The notes beneath the pieces were generated by a model. It was not told the origin of the DNA and searched no databases. It was given only the letters and a program-made list of their open reading frames with translations. A stretch of 64,000 nt of DNA, from positions 30,876,001 to 30,940,000 of the forward strand of contig NC_060060.1 in assembly GCF_020283565.1 (NCBI RefSeq). Direction: 5' to 3'. Within the stretch, counting starts at the first letter, position 1. Each line of letters begins with the position of its first letter. The translations under genes were made by a program, and so were the position numbers. The stretch is from Trifolium pratense. Its lineage: Eukaryota > Streptophyta > Magnoliopsida > Fabales > Fabaceae. Shown piece by piece: positions 35,626-52,029 of the stretch.

Positions 35626-35627
<2 letters not shown>
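34080..35627. mobile_element. Large foldback DNA transposon (1.5 kb) inserted in a TA microsatellite
   Basis: The outer ends are inverted: GCTAATTTAGACCC and AAATTAGCAAGGTGCACATT at the left face their complements at 35575-35627. Further inside, 34430-34560 (AATTATTTCGTC, ACAAATAGAGACTTGGTTC) pairs with 35160-35310. The interrupted arms therefore reach several hundred base pairs. TA repeats flank both ends. No transposase is seen; long arms suggest a Mutator-like foldback element, but the duplication cannot be read in the TA tract. Confidence 0.7.
34931..35135. repeat. 100-bp tandem duplication inside the foldback element
   Basis: GTTGATTCTTAGTTATTTGC recurs exactly 100 bp later (34931, 35031), and a third start (GTTGATG) is at 35131. 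Each unit contains alternating CTGAAACCATTT and AATGGTTTCAG words that form small hairpins. Confidence 0.85.

Positions 35628-35628
<1 letters not shown>

Positions 35629-35697
<69 letters not shown>
35629..35697. repeat. (TA)n microsatellite
   Basis: About 35 uninterrupted TA units; it also accounts for a run of alternating Ile/Tyr codons in a plus-strand frame that is not a gene. Confidence 0.98.
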
Positions 35698-35699
<2 letters not shown>

Positions 35700-36078
35700 C
35701 ATTCATTCACTATGCCGTTTTATATCTTTAAATCGTTGAATCACTAACTAATTAGTTATTTATATTGTTGAACAAATCTCTTCAAAATAAGTATTGCTTT
35801 AAGAAAAACAAAAATATTGACTACATGAGAAATGTATATCAAATAAAAAAGAAATAAAAGATAATGCATAAGTATTGATATGGTAACAACAAAAATATAC
35901 AATCTTGTGGTTATTTTTCTCATTGCTGAATGTTGGTCAATTATTTCTATCTATCACTTGAGTATTCAATAACAACACAAAATTAGGCTACGTGAAAACA
36001 CTGATTTCCCAATACCTAAAATTGAAACTAGTTTGTGTATGTTTTAACTAGAAACAGTAATAAAATATAAAATCCAAA
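35698..36078. other. AT-rich spacer
   Basis: No gene seen. Confidence 0.3.
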
Positions 36079-36434
36079 CTAGTTAAAGACCCGTGCGACA
36101 CGGGTCATTAATATTAATTCGATACTTAAGTTTATTATTATTATATTGAGTTTAAATTTTTTTTTTAAAATAAAATATTTAAAAATTTGTTAAAAAATAT
36201 TGTTAGAATATACGTGAAATTATTATGCTCTCGTAAAACTTGTTAAATCAATAAATTTAATTTACTAAAGTCATAGTCCCGTAAGTATTTTTAAATAAAT
36301 CATATTATTATTTTGGGTCAAGTAATCTAATTTTACATTTTTCAAAAAAAAAAAAATTATATGTTCACGATTCGAGTCCGGATTCCACTTTATGCATAGA
36401 TTTGCTCAACTTTATTGATGTTATTAGTAACTTA

Positions 36435-38249
36435 GGCCCAGTTTGGATTGACTTGTTTTAAGCTTATGTAAGTTTATCCACTCGTATAAGTCGTTATATT
36501 AGTGTTTGGATAAATTAACAAAAAGTGCTTATCACAATTTCATAAGCTGCTTATGCCATATTTTAATAAGCTCGTATAATATGCTTATCGTTGGGCTTAA
36601 CATGGAGCTTATGAAAAAGGACCCCGCTTCGAATCTCGCCTGCTCCATCTATACTAATATATAAAAATCGATGACCACCAAAGTTACAAATTTATCCTCA
36701 GTAGGTTTAACCACGTTCCACGATTTATATCTTTCATCGTAATTTCACTAAAAAAATATAAAAACATTAGAAAGATACAAAAAAAAAAGATTTAATGTTT
36801 AAAAATAGGAATAAAACAAAAAAAAAGATAAGTACAATAAAAATATGACATACTTACAAATATGAAAAAATAAATTATAGATAGGAACAAAATAGAACAA
36901 TCTGTTCTTATAAAAAAAAATAGAACAATCTGTACACATTTAAAACGTAAAATATAAAAATAGAATATAGAAAAATAAAATACATATCTATATCTATCTA
37001 TACTTTATTAATCTTCTATATTCTATACTAATATATAAAAATCGATTACCACCAAAGTTACAAGTTTATCCTCAGTAGGTTTAACCACGTTTCACGATTT
37101 ATATCTTTCATTGTAATTTCACTAAAAAAATATAACAAAATTAGAAAGATAATACAAAAAAAAAAGATTTAATGCTTAAAAATAGGAATAAAACAAAAAA
37201 GATAAGTACAATAAAAATATGACATGCTTACAAATAGGAAAAAATAAATTATAGATAGGAACAAAATAGAACAATCTGTACACATTGAAAACGTAAAATA
37301 TAAAAATAGAATATAGAAAAATAAAATACATACACATTAAAATATAAACATATAGAAGCATAAACAATATTACTACTAATAATATAATTAAGTAATGAAC
37401 AAGTCAAAATATAATAAAGTTAATTATTCCGAATTCACTAAATTGTTGTAAACAATCATAATAAAATTTATCATCTAATGATCATAATCGTCTTTTTGTT
37501 CCACTCGGTAGGTTTAACCACATTTCAAGTTACTGATAACATCAACAAAGTTGAGCAAATCTATGCATAAGTGAAATCCTGGCTCGAATCTTGAACACAT
37601 AATTTTTTTTATATTGAAAAAATGTAAAATTAGATTACTTGACCCAAAAAAATAATATGATTTATTTAAAAATACACACGGGACTATGACATTAATAAAT
37701 TAAATGTATTGATTTAACAAGTTTTACGAGAGCACAATAATTTCACATATATTATAACAATATTTTTTAACAAAATTTAAAATATTTTATTTTAAATAAA
37801 TTTTCTAACTAAATAATAAACTTAAATATCGAATTAAAATTAATGACCCGTGCGAATGCACGGGTCTCTAAACTAGTTTTATACAATATTAACATATTTT
37901 TTAAAATTTATTTTTTGAATCAATCTTAAACTTATCTTCTAGTTTTTTTACGGTTATTTGTTTTTCTTTTTCACACTTACCTTTTTAAAAGTATCTCACT
38001 TTTTTTAAAAAAAAATTATCTTTTTGAGTCAATATTAAATTTATTTATTTTTATGCAAAGTCAATCTTAAATTTATACTAATTACTTATGTGATGAGACA
38101 TCCAAACACTTCAATTTATGTAAGTACTTTTTAATGTACATATCCAAACGTAAATAGCTTATTAAGCATAAGAGCTTATAGCATAAGCTCTCGTATTAAA
38201 AGCTCTAATGCTATAAGCACTCATATAAGCTGTTTATCCAAACGGGCCC
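36435..38249. mobile_element. PIF/Harbinger-like MITE inserted in Helitron A and itself interrupted
   Basis: The ends GGCCCAGTTTGGATTGAC and GTTTATCCAAACGGGCCC are inverted and flanked by TTA at 36432-36434 and 38250-38252. The family matches the MITE at 12483. Its body resumes after Helitron B (36648-37876), and the interior carries the same AAGCTTAT/ATAAGC words on both sides. Confidence 0.75.
36648..37876 (+). mobile_element. Inner Helitron B, with tandemly duplicated 5' part
   Basis: It starts TCTATACTAATATATAAAAA at 36648 after host A. It ends with hairpin ACCCGTGCGAATGCACGGGT (37846-37865) and CTAG at 37873-37876 before host T. The same 5' terminus recurs at 37022, and 36648-36990 closely repeats 37022-37370. 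The element is therefore either one Helitron with a duplicated 5' region or two overlapping insertions. Non-autonomous. Confidence 0.78.
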
Positions 38250-39136
38250 TTAGAACATGATTAACCCTACTGAGTGGAAGAAAAAGATAATTATGATCAT
38301 TAGATGATAAATTTTATTAGGATTGTTTACGGTAATTTAGTAAATTCAAAAGTAATTAACTTTATTATATTTTTACTTGTTCATTAATTAAAAACACAAG
38401 TTCCAATAAAAACTTACTCCTATTTAAAAAGTATTATCTTGTGCAAATTTGCACATGATAGATAAACCTAATTAATTATATTATTAGTAGTAATATTGTT
38501 TATGTTTCTATATGTTTATATTTTTATGTCTATGTTTTTTATTTTTCTATATTCTATTTCTATAATTTAATTTTTCAATGCGTACAGATTGTTCTATTTC
38601 CTTCTTATCTATAATTTTTTTTCCCTATTTTTAAGCATATCGTATTTTTATTGTATTTATCTTTTGTTTTTTCCTATTTTTAAGCATATAATAATTTTTT
38701 TGTATCTTTCTATTTTTTTTATATTTTTGTTTGTGAAATTACAATGAAGGATATAAATCGTGGAACGTGGTTAAACCTACTGTGGATAAATTCGTAACTT
38801 TGATGGTAATCGATTTTTATATATTAGTATATTGATATTGATAGTAATATTGTTTATGTTTTTACATGCTTATATTTTTATGTGTATGTATTTTTTTTTC
38901 TTCTATATTCTATTTCTATATTTTACGTTTTCAATGTGTACAAATTGTTTTATTTCGTTCCTATCTATAATTTTTTTTTTCCAATTTTTATGCATATCAT
39001 ATTTTTATTGTATTTATCTTATAATTTTTATGCATATCATAGATAAATTATACATTTCTCAAAGTTTTTATAATTTTTACTAATAGAAAATTAAAGATAT
39101 TAGTGATCAAAATTGTGCATTAGCATACATGTACAT

Positions 39137-40476
39137 ACAAATATAGTAAACAACTTTAACTGGTCGGACATTGGCAATCTAGCGAACCAAGTTATGTATG
39201 TAGACATCCACGACTTGCAAATGAGAGTTCGAGATGTTTATATTGATGGTAAATGGAACTTTAACTTGCTCTACACGACAATTCCAGTGGACGTCATGGA
39301 CCACCTGAAATTGCTCCATGTTTGCTTGAATTCTCAAGTTGTTGATCGTTATACTTGGAAAGGAAACCTAAATGGGCTTTATACTGCTAAAGACGGTTAT
39401 TCCTGGCTTAACCGTTCTGCTTTTACTGACAATGCCACAAATGATATCACCTGGAATTGGGTTTGGCACATCCCAGCACCGGAGAAGATAAAGTTCTTTA
39501 TTTGGACAGCTCTCCATAATGCCCTTCCAACTAAAACTATGCTTTCCCATCGAGGTTTGCTTCAGGTTAACTTGTGTCCTAGATGCAACATTGAGGAAGA
39601 GACAACCTTACACTGTTTAAGAAATTGTGAGTTCATAAAGTGTTTCTGGAAAGCTATCGGTTTTGTGGACCAGACATTCTTCCAGGGTGATAATTTGTAT
39701 GGATGGCTGCGCAATGGCATAGATGGTCCCTCTAGTTTTCTGTTTCTAGCTGCCGTGTGGTGGATTTGGCGCGCGAGGAATCTCCTGTGTATGGAAAATG
39801 AAGTAACCTCTTACTTTACTCTCAGGACGAACACCGAGAACCTGACTCAACTGCTAAGAACGTGTTTTCTTAAACCCAACATAAGTCCAACCACTACAAT
39901 GGTTCGCTGGAATGCACATGGTGGTATCGAGATGATTCTGAATGTTGATGGCAGCAGCATCGGCAATCCAGGTATCTCTGGCTTCGGAGGTTTGATTCGG
40001 AACTCTGACGGGGCGTGGGTGCACGGTTTTGCTGGAAATATAGGCTTTTCGAATATCCTTCATGCGGAATTATTGGCAGTGTACCATGGTTTAGTTTTGG
40101 CGTGGGAGATGGACATTAAGGATTTGTGGTGCTATTCTGACTCCAAAATCGTGATTAAGCTGTTATCTAATCATGTAAATGAGTGGCACCACTATGCAGC
40201 GATTATCTATAACATAAAGGATCTTCTCACTAGAAACTGGAGGGTTAGGTTGTTGCATACTCTTCGGGAGGGGAACACTTGTGCAGATTTCTTGGCCAAG
40301 TTTGGAGCTCGCAATCCTGAAGCTTATTCTCCTATAGCTGTTCCGCCGGATGGAATGAGTCTTCTCCTACTAACTGATGCTAGTGGGACTATTTTTTCTA
40401 GATAATTTTCTTTTTGTCTTTTCCTTTTTCATCATCTTGTACAAAAAAAAAAAAAAAACAAATATAGTAAACAACT
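39137..40476 (+). mobile_element. 5'-truncated LINE with perfect 19-bp target duplication
   Basis: ACAAATATAGTAAACAACT at 39137-39155 is repeated at 40458-40476 directly after an A tail (40443-40457). The inserted part is 39156-40457. It holds only the 3' end of ORF2. Perfect duplications and an unbroken frame indicate recent insertion. Confidence 0.95.
39156..40405 (+). pseudogene. LINE ORF2 C-terminal part: zf-RVT and RNase H
   Basis: An unbroken frame runs from the LINE junction to a stop at 40405; the in-frame ATG upstream (39113) is in flanking DNA. It contains the zf-RVT region (WHIPAPEKIKFFIWTALHNA, NLCPRCNIEEETTLHCLRNC) and a complete RNase H: NVDGSSIGNPGISGFGG, HAELLAVYHGL, CYSDSKIVI and NTCADFLAKFG, with all four catalytic acids (D, E, D, D). 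Endonuclease and RT are missing, so it cannot retrotranspose. RNase H folding could still be intact. Confidence 0.9.
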
Positions 40477-40987
40477 ATGAGAAAACTAAGGAATGAATAT
40501 ACAAATATGGTTGACAAAAACCTTTCTAAATTTTGAAGATCTTTACCAATAAACTAAGTTGAAGTGTAGGAGTTTATTTCTACTTAAAGAGTTAAAATAT
40601 ATAGCAGTTAAATAATCATATTGAACTTTTTTTCCTTTGAGTATGTGTGAAAAATTTAACTAAACGGGTTCTAAATATATAATCACTGCAAAGTCAATTT
40701 CTAAATACATAGGTTGAGCTTTATTCTTGAGGAAATTGAAGGTCTGTTACACCTATTGTGAAGCTAATTATTGCATTGATGCCTTAGCAACTATCATAAC
40801 CATACCATCAATTAATGCATTTAAAGTAATTGGATTTAGTTTCATTCTGTAATTCTTCCCTATTGGATTTTTCTATCAAACATGCTTAATGGAAGAAGAA
40901 TTACAAACCCTACTAATAAGATACTTCCCCCTTCTTCCCCCAAAATTTTCATCTTCAACAAGAAACTTTTATTTCGGACGGTACTGA
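40477..40987. other. 3' flank of the ABCC gene
   Basis: AT-rich; would include the 3' UTR of the minus-strand transporter. No other gene seen. Confidence 0.4.
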
Positions 40988-46574
<5,587 letters not shown>

Positions 46575-46622
46575 AGTTAAACCATGAAACAGAAGAAGAG
46601 GCAAAAACAATGATTTTTTCAC

Positions 46623-48589
46623 GCAATTGATGTAGTAGATGAATATGTGATTGAATGGTTTTTAATAATTAATAATGTGAAATTATCAAGCTGAAATTTG
46701 TACTGAAACGTTATTATTACAGATTGTGGAATTATTGTATATCTAACCTATTTAATTCAGCATATTTTCAAGTCAATTCTACAAAATAATAAATTGAATT
46801 GTATATCAAAAACAAAATTCATATATGGCAACAAAACAGAAACGTAAATAAAAGATTGCATTTTGAATGTGTTCATGGCTCATCTATTCTATTATGGTGA
46901 ACACTCCGGTACACATATTATGTGTACATGTACCGATACATTGCTGAGGTGTATAATTTTAATTGGTCCACGTGTAATGATAATTTAACATATCATTTCA
47001 AGACTTATTTAAATATGAGTTTTCTAAATTACTATTTTAATTTCCAGAAATTTCAAAAGGACACCATAAGAATTTTTGTAATTTAAAACTCTTATAACAT
47101 GTTTCAAGTAATTTTGAAACATTTCCTCTCTTCCCTGTCCTTGATATGTTCTTCATTCCCCTCTTCCTCTCTCCACGGCGCCGTTCTTCTTCCACCGCCG
47201 AAATAATACTTTTTAGGGTTTTTCTTTTCTCTCTGTATTTTAATCTTCTATTTTTAGGTTTTTTCAAAGGTTGGGAAATTGGTCTTCTCTCTTATTCATG
47301 TTGCTGTTTATTGTTTGTGTTGTGATGAAAAGAATTGGCTATTTAGTTAACTATAGGATTTTACACTGTGCATGAAAGGTAGTCTCTGTACTGATAAAAG
47401 CATGAAAAATGCTTAATAGTAGGGAACAATCATGGATCTTGTCTTTGCCCCAACCTCTGGTTAATTTTCTCGGTCTCTCCGCCCTTTATTCACTTAGCTA
47501 GCCTTAAACGTTTTATTATATTATTATTATTATATGAATAAAGATGGCACATAAAATAGAAGGGAGCAAGGGAACAACCATGGATTTTGTTTTTGCCCCC
47601 TTTTCTCATATCCATCATCTCCTTTAGTTTTAGTATCACAATATTCTCCTTCTTTATAATTGTACCAGCAATTAATGTACTAGTTTTAACAAATTACTCA
47701 ATTAGTTTCAAAGAAAATTGAATACTGCTCGTGTATGGAGGCCAATAGGAACTGTGATGGTTACCAATAACTTTTTTATGAAGTTGTCGGTCGTGAACAT
47801 TGCAAAGCTTGGCAGCAGCCACAAACAATCTAGTACAATGTTGGGGGTTGGGGCAAAACAAAAAACCTATGCGGTTGTTTTGATTAAAAAAGTTAATTAA
47901 AGTAAAATAAGATGACTCATTGTGTGTAGATTCGTACGATTGATACCATGATTATATATAGAAGGTTTATATTTGAAGAAAATCAAAATTGAAAGATGTT
48001 GTTAATTTTTGTTAGAAAGATAGTATTTTTGAAGAAAATTGAGGTTCAAGGATTTGTTAATTTTGCATTAGAATAGTAGTATTTCTGAAAGAAAATCAAA
48101 ATTAAAAGATCTTGTTGTTTGTTCATCATGCGCGGCGGCCAATCAAAGTTAGGGATGTTGCTTTAGGTTTACACGCTCTTTCTATTTCTATTTTTTATTT
48201 TATTTTAACAATATAAAACAAAAGATTAATATAAAAAAAAATAACTAACAAACTTATTTAATAAAATGCTCATTTGCCTTGTGGGTACGTAATACGGTAC
48301 GATGTATGTTTTATTATTCAATTGTGATGGGTTCAAATCTCTCTTGGGTTAATTTTTATTTTACTTTTTATTTTTTGAATAAATTTTTACGAAATTACAA
48401 TCTTTTATTGGCATGTTTGGATTAACTTATTTTTAAACTTATAAAAAAATTATACAAATAAATAATGATTAAATCCCAACTAACCAATCTAACGGTTATT
48501 TAAGAATCCTTCACGGACCAAATTTTATTTAGCTTTTATTTTTTAGCTTATAAAAAATATTTCTCTCTAACAATTAACTTATTTTCGAT
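46623..48589. other. Intergenic region upstream of ABCC
   Basis: The promoter of the transporter should lie just right of 46574. Around 46897-46941 a 45-bp word including GGTACACATATTATGTG recurs inverted at 63944-63989. A CT-rich stretch (47120-47240) and a purine-rich frame (47037-47267) are not convincing genes. Confidence 0.35.
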
Positions 48590-49500
48590 ACTCTAATGGT
48601 AACCGAACTAACAGTCAATTAAGAAACTTAGTTCCTATGAAATGACTATTAAGTCGTAACTAATTCTACTAATTCTACTGATCGTGATTTCTCAAAAAAA
48701 AAAAATTCTACCAGAAGTTAAATTTTCTCTCAAACAATTCAATACTACCTAATTGGAATGACACACATTGGATTCAATTTTTTGGCAATATAACGGCTCG
48801 ATATCAACTAATTTGACTAATTGTTACTCAAAAAACCTAGTTACCAGGAACGGATTATTAAGTCTCTACCATTTCTATAGATAAGAACCAAGGAAATAAA
48901 TTGACCAAATTAAATGGAAACACTTATGATTTAATTGTCGACGCTAGTTAGATTAATTATGACTCAAGAAACCTAGTTCAAATTCAATGAGTGTTAAGTC
49001 TCAACTAATTTTCTCAATTGTGACTATGAGAATCAATTCATCTCAGTTAATCTATTCAATTTGACCTAAATGGAATAATTAATACTTAAGAAGTTGAATT
49101 TCAACAATCTAATGGTTCAACCTCATATTGTTGGGCTAATATTGCTCAAGAAACCTAGTTATTATGAAATAATTGTTAAGTCACAACCAACTAGATTGAA
49201 AGAGACCAAGAAGATCAAATATTATCATTCTGACTGTTCAACTTGACCAAATTGGAATGAGAAACATTTAAGAATTCAAATTTTGACAGTCAAACAGTTA
49301 AACCTCAACTAGTTAGATTAATTATGACTTAAGAAATCTAGTTAATATGAAATGACTATCAAGTCTCAACTAATAATGTTGATCGTGACTAAAGAAATCA
49401 AAATTTATAGATCAAATTCCTTCAACTTGAAACACATACGTTCATATGTAAACCTATCTAATTATACTTACTTGTATTAAGAAATTCAATTTTTCACAAT
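48590..49500. repeat. Degenerate ~180-bp tandem repeat
   Basis: The word AAGAAACCTAGTT (or close variants) recurs at about 48622, 48831, 48967, 49149 and 49331. It is followed each time by AAATGACTATTAAGTC-like sequence and TCAACTAATT-like words. Spacing of 136-209 bp (182 twice) fits an old, diverged satellite-type array. The Tat retrotransposon inserted at its right edge. Confidence 0.65.
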
Positions 49501-49525
49501 TCGTTCAATATCGTCTAATTGGACT

Positions 49526-50004
49526 TGTTCTGGTAAAAAACAAGGGGGTTTGTATTATTGATCAAATGGTGTGATTACACTCAGTTCAATCCCAACAACC
49601 CTGGGAGTTTATAAGTCAGAATTCGATCCCCCTTTACAGATGGAAATATGAAACTATTTATAGACCATTGAAGCCTTCTTCTCCAAGCTAGGGTTCCTAC
49701 AAATCCGGTCTTCAGCGCCTTTTCCGGTGATGCAGCGTGAAAGTAGGAATAAAAACCTTGGTCTCCAAGCCATGGCAGTTTCAAGGAGTTGTTTTCTTCA
49801 TTCCCAAGTTAATCGCTAGGGAAGGATGAAGATATTTCTTTCTCGTGGGTAAATCCGTCTTATGGGCGTTATCCATCGTTACCTACCTCGCCCAAGCCTC
49901 GTATCGCCGAATGGACGTTTAAAATTTAATTGTTTTGGGCCTGTTTCCTTTCTCATATTAATTGGGCTAGTTTGGTTTTGCTTTTAAGCCCATTGCCCGG
50001 TCCA
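49526..50004 (-). repeat. Tat element 3' LTR
   Basis: 479 bp; no difference from the right LTR noticed. A 67-codon frame within it occurs identically in both LTRs and is not a gene. Confidence 0.95.
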
Positions 50005-50015
50005 CAGCCCCCCAA
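50005..50015 (-). other. Polypurine tract of the Tat element
   Basis: TTGGGGGGCTG on the minus strand directly abuts the 3' LTR; it primes plus-strand DNA synthesis. Confidence 0.8.
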
Positions 50016-50184
50016 GTACGAAGTCCAAAGGGGTGAAGTACTTGAATGTGATTCGAATTTTCCCTCTCAATATTATGGCGCGAAGTTACATCCTCTCCCA
50101 CTCCCTGGCGCACGTTCCTCTGTTCATGTATAATTTTCCTCAACCGTCTCCCCACTAACTACTGCCACGATGAGATTTCTTTAT

Positions 50185-50192
50185 CTATAAAT
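50185..50192 (+). promoter_or_regulatory. TATA box of antisense gene 1
   Basis: CTATAAAT lies 70 bp upstream of the ATG at 50262, leaving room for a start near 50220 and a short leader. Confidence 0.5.
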
Positions 50193-50261
50193 GAAGCGTT
50201 GAGCGCCCTGATCAACTCATCCTTTGTTGTTCGCTAACCTTTTAGACTTCTTTTCCACATT

Positions 50262-50906
50262 ATGTCTCCCAAAAATCCTCCTTTTGAATGCGGTCAGTCT
50301 CCCGCCTCTCCGGTTATCAAGCGGCTCCGTCGCATGCTGACCATAAATACTGAAGACTTGATGGAGGATTTTGGCGAATTTTCTGAATTCGTCAAGGAGC
50401 TTAACGACTACTGCTGGAGGTTGACCAAAGAAGAGAAACGCTTTCTCGATAGTGTGCTTCGTCTGGAGAAGGAACTGAAGGATAGTGCATCCTTTGTGAT
50501 CGCTGTGGAAAATGTGAAGGAGTGCCACGCCGAAGTCACTGAAGCTGTTGACAGCCAGATAGAGATTACGAAGGAGACTATGGGTGTGCAAGAGGAGATC
50601 TTGGGGATATGCTTCAATGAGGAGCGCAGAGTGGATGATCGTCTGGCGATGCTGAATAAAGAGATGAAGCCGCTGGTGAAGAGGAAAAGGGCTCTTCAAG
50701 GCGAAATCAGGGACGATGTCACTAAGCTGATTTCTAGGCGTCACTCCCTGGTGGACCTATTGGACAAGCAGAACGAACTGAGAGAGGATTTGAAGCCTAT
50801 TGAAGAAAACATGGTGAAGGCGAAAAGGGTGAAACGAGCGTTGGAGGAGATGCATCGTATCGCCGTCGCCGATGCCAGTGAATTGGGAGGTTCCACCATG
50901 CCATGA
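50262..50906 (+). CDS. Antisense gene 1 of the Tat element: unknown coiled-coil protein, 214 aa
   Basis: Complete frame with ATG after a plausible TATA box. The N-terminus is basic (MSPKNPPFECGQ, IKRLRRMLT). The rest is almost wholly alpha-helical and charged, with heptad-like spacing (ELNDYCWRLTKEEKRFLDSV, LNKEMKPLVKRKRALQGEIR, LLDKQNELREDLKPIEENMV), implying a coiled coil over about residues 30-200. No enzyme motif, signal peptide or membrane segment. It lies between the 3' LTR and antisense gene 2, opposite in strand to gag-pol. Clean codon structure over 645 bp and GC content above the flanking DNA argue that it was under selection until recently. I do not recognise the family. Confidence 0.65.
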   Translation: MSPKNPPFECGQSPASPVIKRLRRMLTINTEDLMEDFGEFSEFVKELNDYCWRLTKEEKRFLDSVLRLEKELKDSASFVIAVENVKECHAEVTEAVDSQIEITKETMGVQEEILGICFNEERRVDDRLAMLNKEMKPLVKRKRALQGEIRDDVTKLISRRHSLVDLLDKQNELREDLKPIEENMVKAKRVKRALEEMHRIAVADASELGGSTMP

Positions 50907-51244
50907 AGTTCCTGCTCGCCAACTTTTCCCTTTATGCTTTTTTTTCTTGCGTGTTTGTAATTTGCATTTAAGACATTCCTTGTTTGTTCTTCATACTTTT
51001 TGCTTTCGTTGTATTTCCCTTTAAGCAATTTGAATTTCAATCTTTCCTTTTCCGTTACACGCTGCTTTCTATTTCTGCTAGTATCGCCCTCCTCTAAAAT
51101 CTCCATTAACTTAAATGGGTCAAACATTGACTCCTTGGAAAGATAAAAAATAACGGTTCTCAAGATAGTCAAACCAAAGTAGTTGCGACCGTCCCAGCAT
51201 TAATTACGACCGTTAATAACGATGTTAGGGTTGGGCAAGATTGG

Positions 51245-51252
51245 CTATAAAT
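51245..51252 (+). promoter_or_regulatory. TATA box of antisense gene 2
   Basis: CTATAAAT about 48 bp upstream of the ATG at 51300, the same sequence as the TATA box of antisense gene 1. Confidence 0.5.
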
Positions 51253-51299
51253 ATCAACTGTTATTCTCCTATTTCATCAACTTGTTTTGAATCTTTATT

Positions 51300-51617
51300 A
51301 TGGAAAATAACAATGCGAAAAAACCTGTTGCCAGAAGCACCCCGCCTCAGCGAAGGAAGAAAAGGGTAGAGGTGTCTACTTCCAACTTCACTCGCTCCCG
51401 AAGGTCTAAGGATGTCAAAAAGGTGGAGGTTATCGTCCTTTCCTCGGATACCTCCGATTCTGGTAGTGGCGATGAGGATTACGTTTCGTTTCTGGAGACC
51501 TACGTTCCTCCTGAGCTTCGTGCTTCTTCGTCTAGTGAAGAAGAGGGGTCTCGGGTCACCGTGGAATCCAAGATGACTTTCCCTGAGCCTGCGCCAAAAG
51601 ATTCCGAGTCCGAGTGA
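51300..51617 (+). CDS. Antisense gene 2 of the Tat element: small basic/acidic Ser-rich protein, 105 aa
   Basis: ATG (ATGGAAAATAAC) in a good context 48 bp after a TATA box; stop at 51617; AATAAA at 51687-51692. The first half is basic with RRKKR and RSRRSK clusters that could act as nuclear localisation signals. The second half is acidic and Ser-rich (SSDTSDSGSGDEDY, SSSSEEEGS), a pattern of casein-kinase-2 sites. A VEVIVLSSDTSDS stretch (VIVLSSD) resembles a SUMO-interacting motif (hydrophobic core followed by acidic and serine residues). No known domain; function unknown. Confidence 0.6.
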   Translation: MENNNAKKPVARSTPPQRRKKRVEVSTSNFTRSRRSKDVKKVEVIVLSSDTSDSGSGDEDYVSFLETYVPPELRASSSSEEEGSRVTVESKMTFPEPAPKDSESE

Positions 51618-52021
51618 TAGGACTTTTAAGATTAGTTTTTCTTTGTAATTTTGCTTTCTGTCGTTGTACCTTTATTTTTCGAAATTAATAAAGATTTTTG
51701 GTCTAGGGCTGAATTTATTGTTCTTGTGTTTTGCTTTCTCCTTAATCTTGAATTTTTTCTCTTTTTGAGCGTTTTTCCTGTTAATTTATATTATGCTCAA
51801 AAAAGGCGAGGTTTGTACTTTTGGCGTGGTCATTCCAGAGGCGCATTGTGTTTCGAGGCGACTTCATGTTCGCCTTTTAGGGTGATAACTATTTGACGAT
51901 AAATCTTCCAAAACTTATTCTCGGGATACACGCTTTTTGACGCGTATTTAATCCGACGGCGCACTTGGTACTTCTTACTTCGACCTCTGGACTTCAACCA
52001 AAACGAAAAGATTTCCTTCTT

Positions 52022-52029
52022 TATAAGTA
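52022..52029 (+). promoter_or_regulatory. TATA-like box of antisense gene 3
   Basis: TATAAGTA, about 240 bp upstream of the ATG at 52263; a C/T-rich leader follows. Confidence 0.4.

Larger units (their letters stand above)
36079..38835 (-). mobile_element. Outer Helitron A, interrupted by a MITE
   Basis: Minus orientation. The 3' end is at the left: hairpin GACCCGTGTCGCACGGGTC (36088-36106), then CTAG at 36079-36082 followed by T. The 5' end is at the right, near 38835, reading TATACTAATATATAAAAATC. Segments 36079-36431 and 38253-38835 are the reverse complement of parts of Helitron B. Joining them across the TTA duplication restores continuity with B (the block around GAGCAAATCTATGCATA and the block GATCATTAGATGATAAATTT). 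Sequence like the 5' region continues to about 39060, suggesting a duplicated 5' part. Confidence 0.72.

Noticed and set aside
35424..35747. 107-codon frame with long Ile/Tyr alternation
   Set aside because: The run is the TA microsatellite; the rest is foldback-element DNA.
49581..49784. 67-codon frame present identically at 62684-62887
   Set aside because: It lies within the two LTRs and reflects LTR identity, not a gene.
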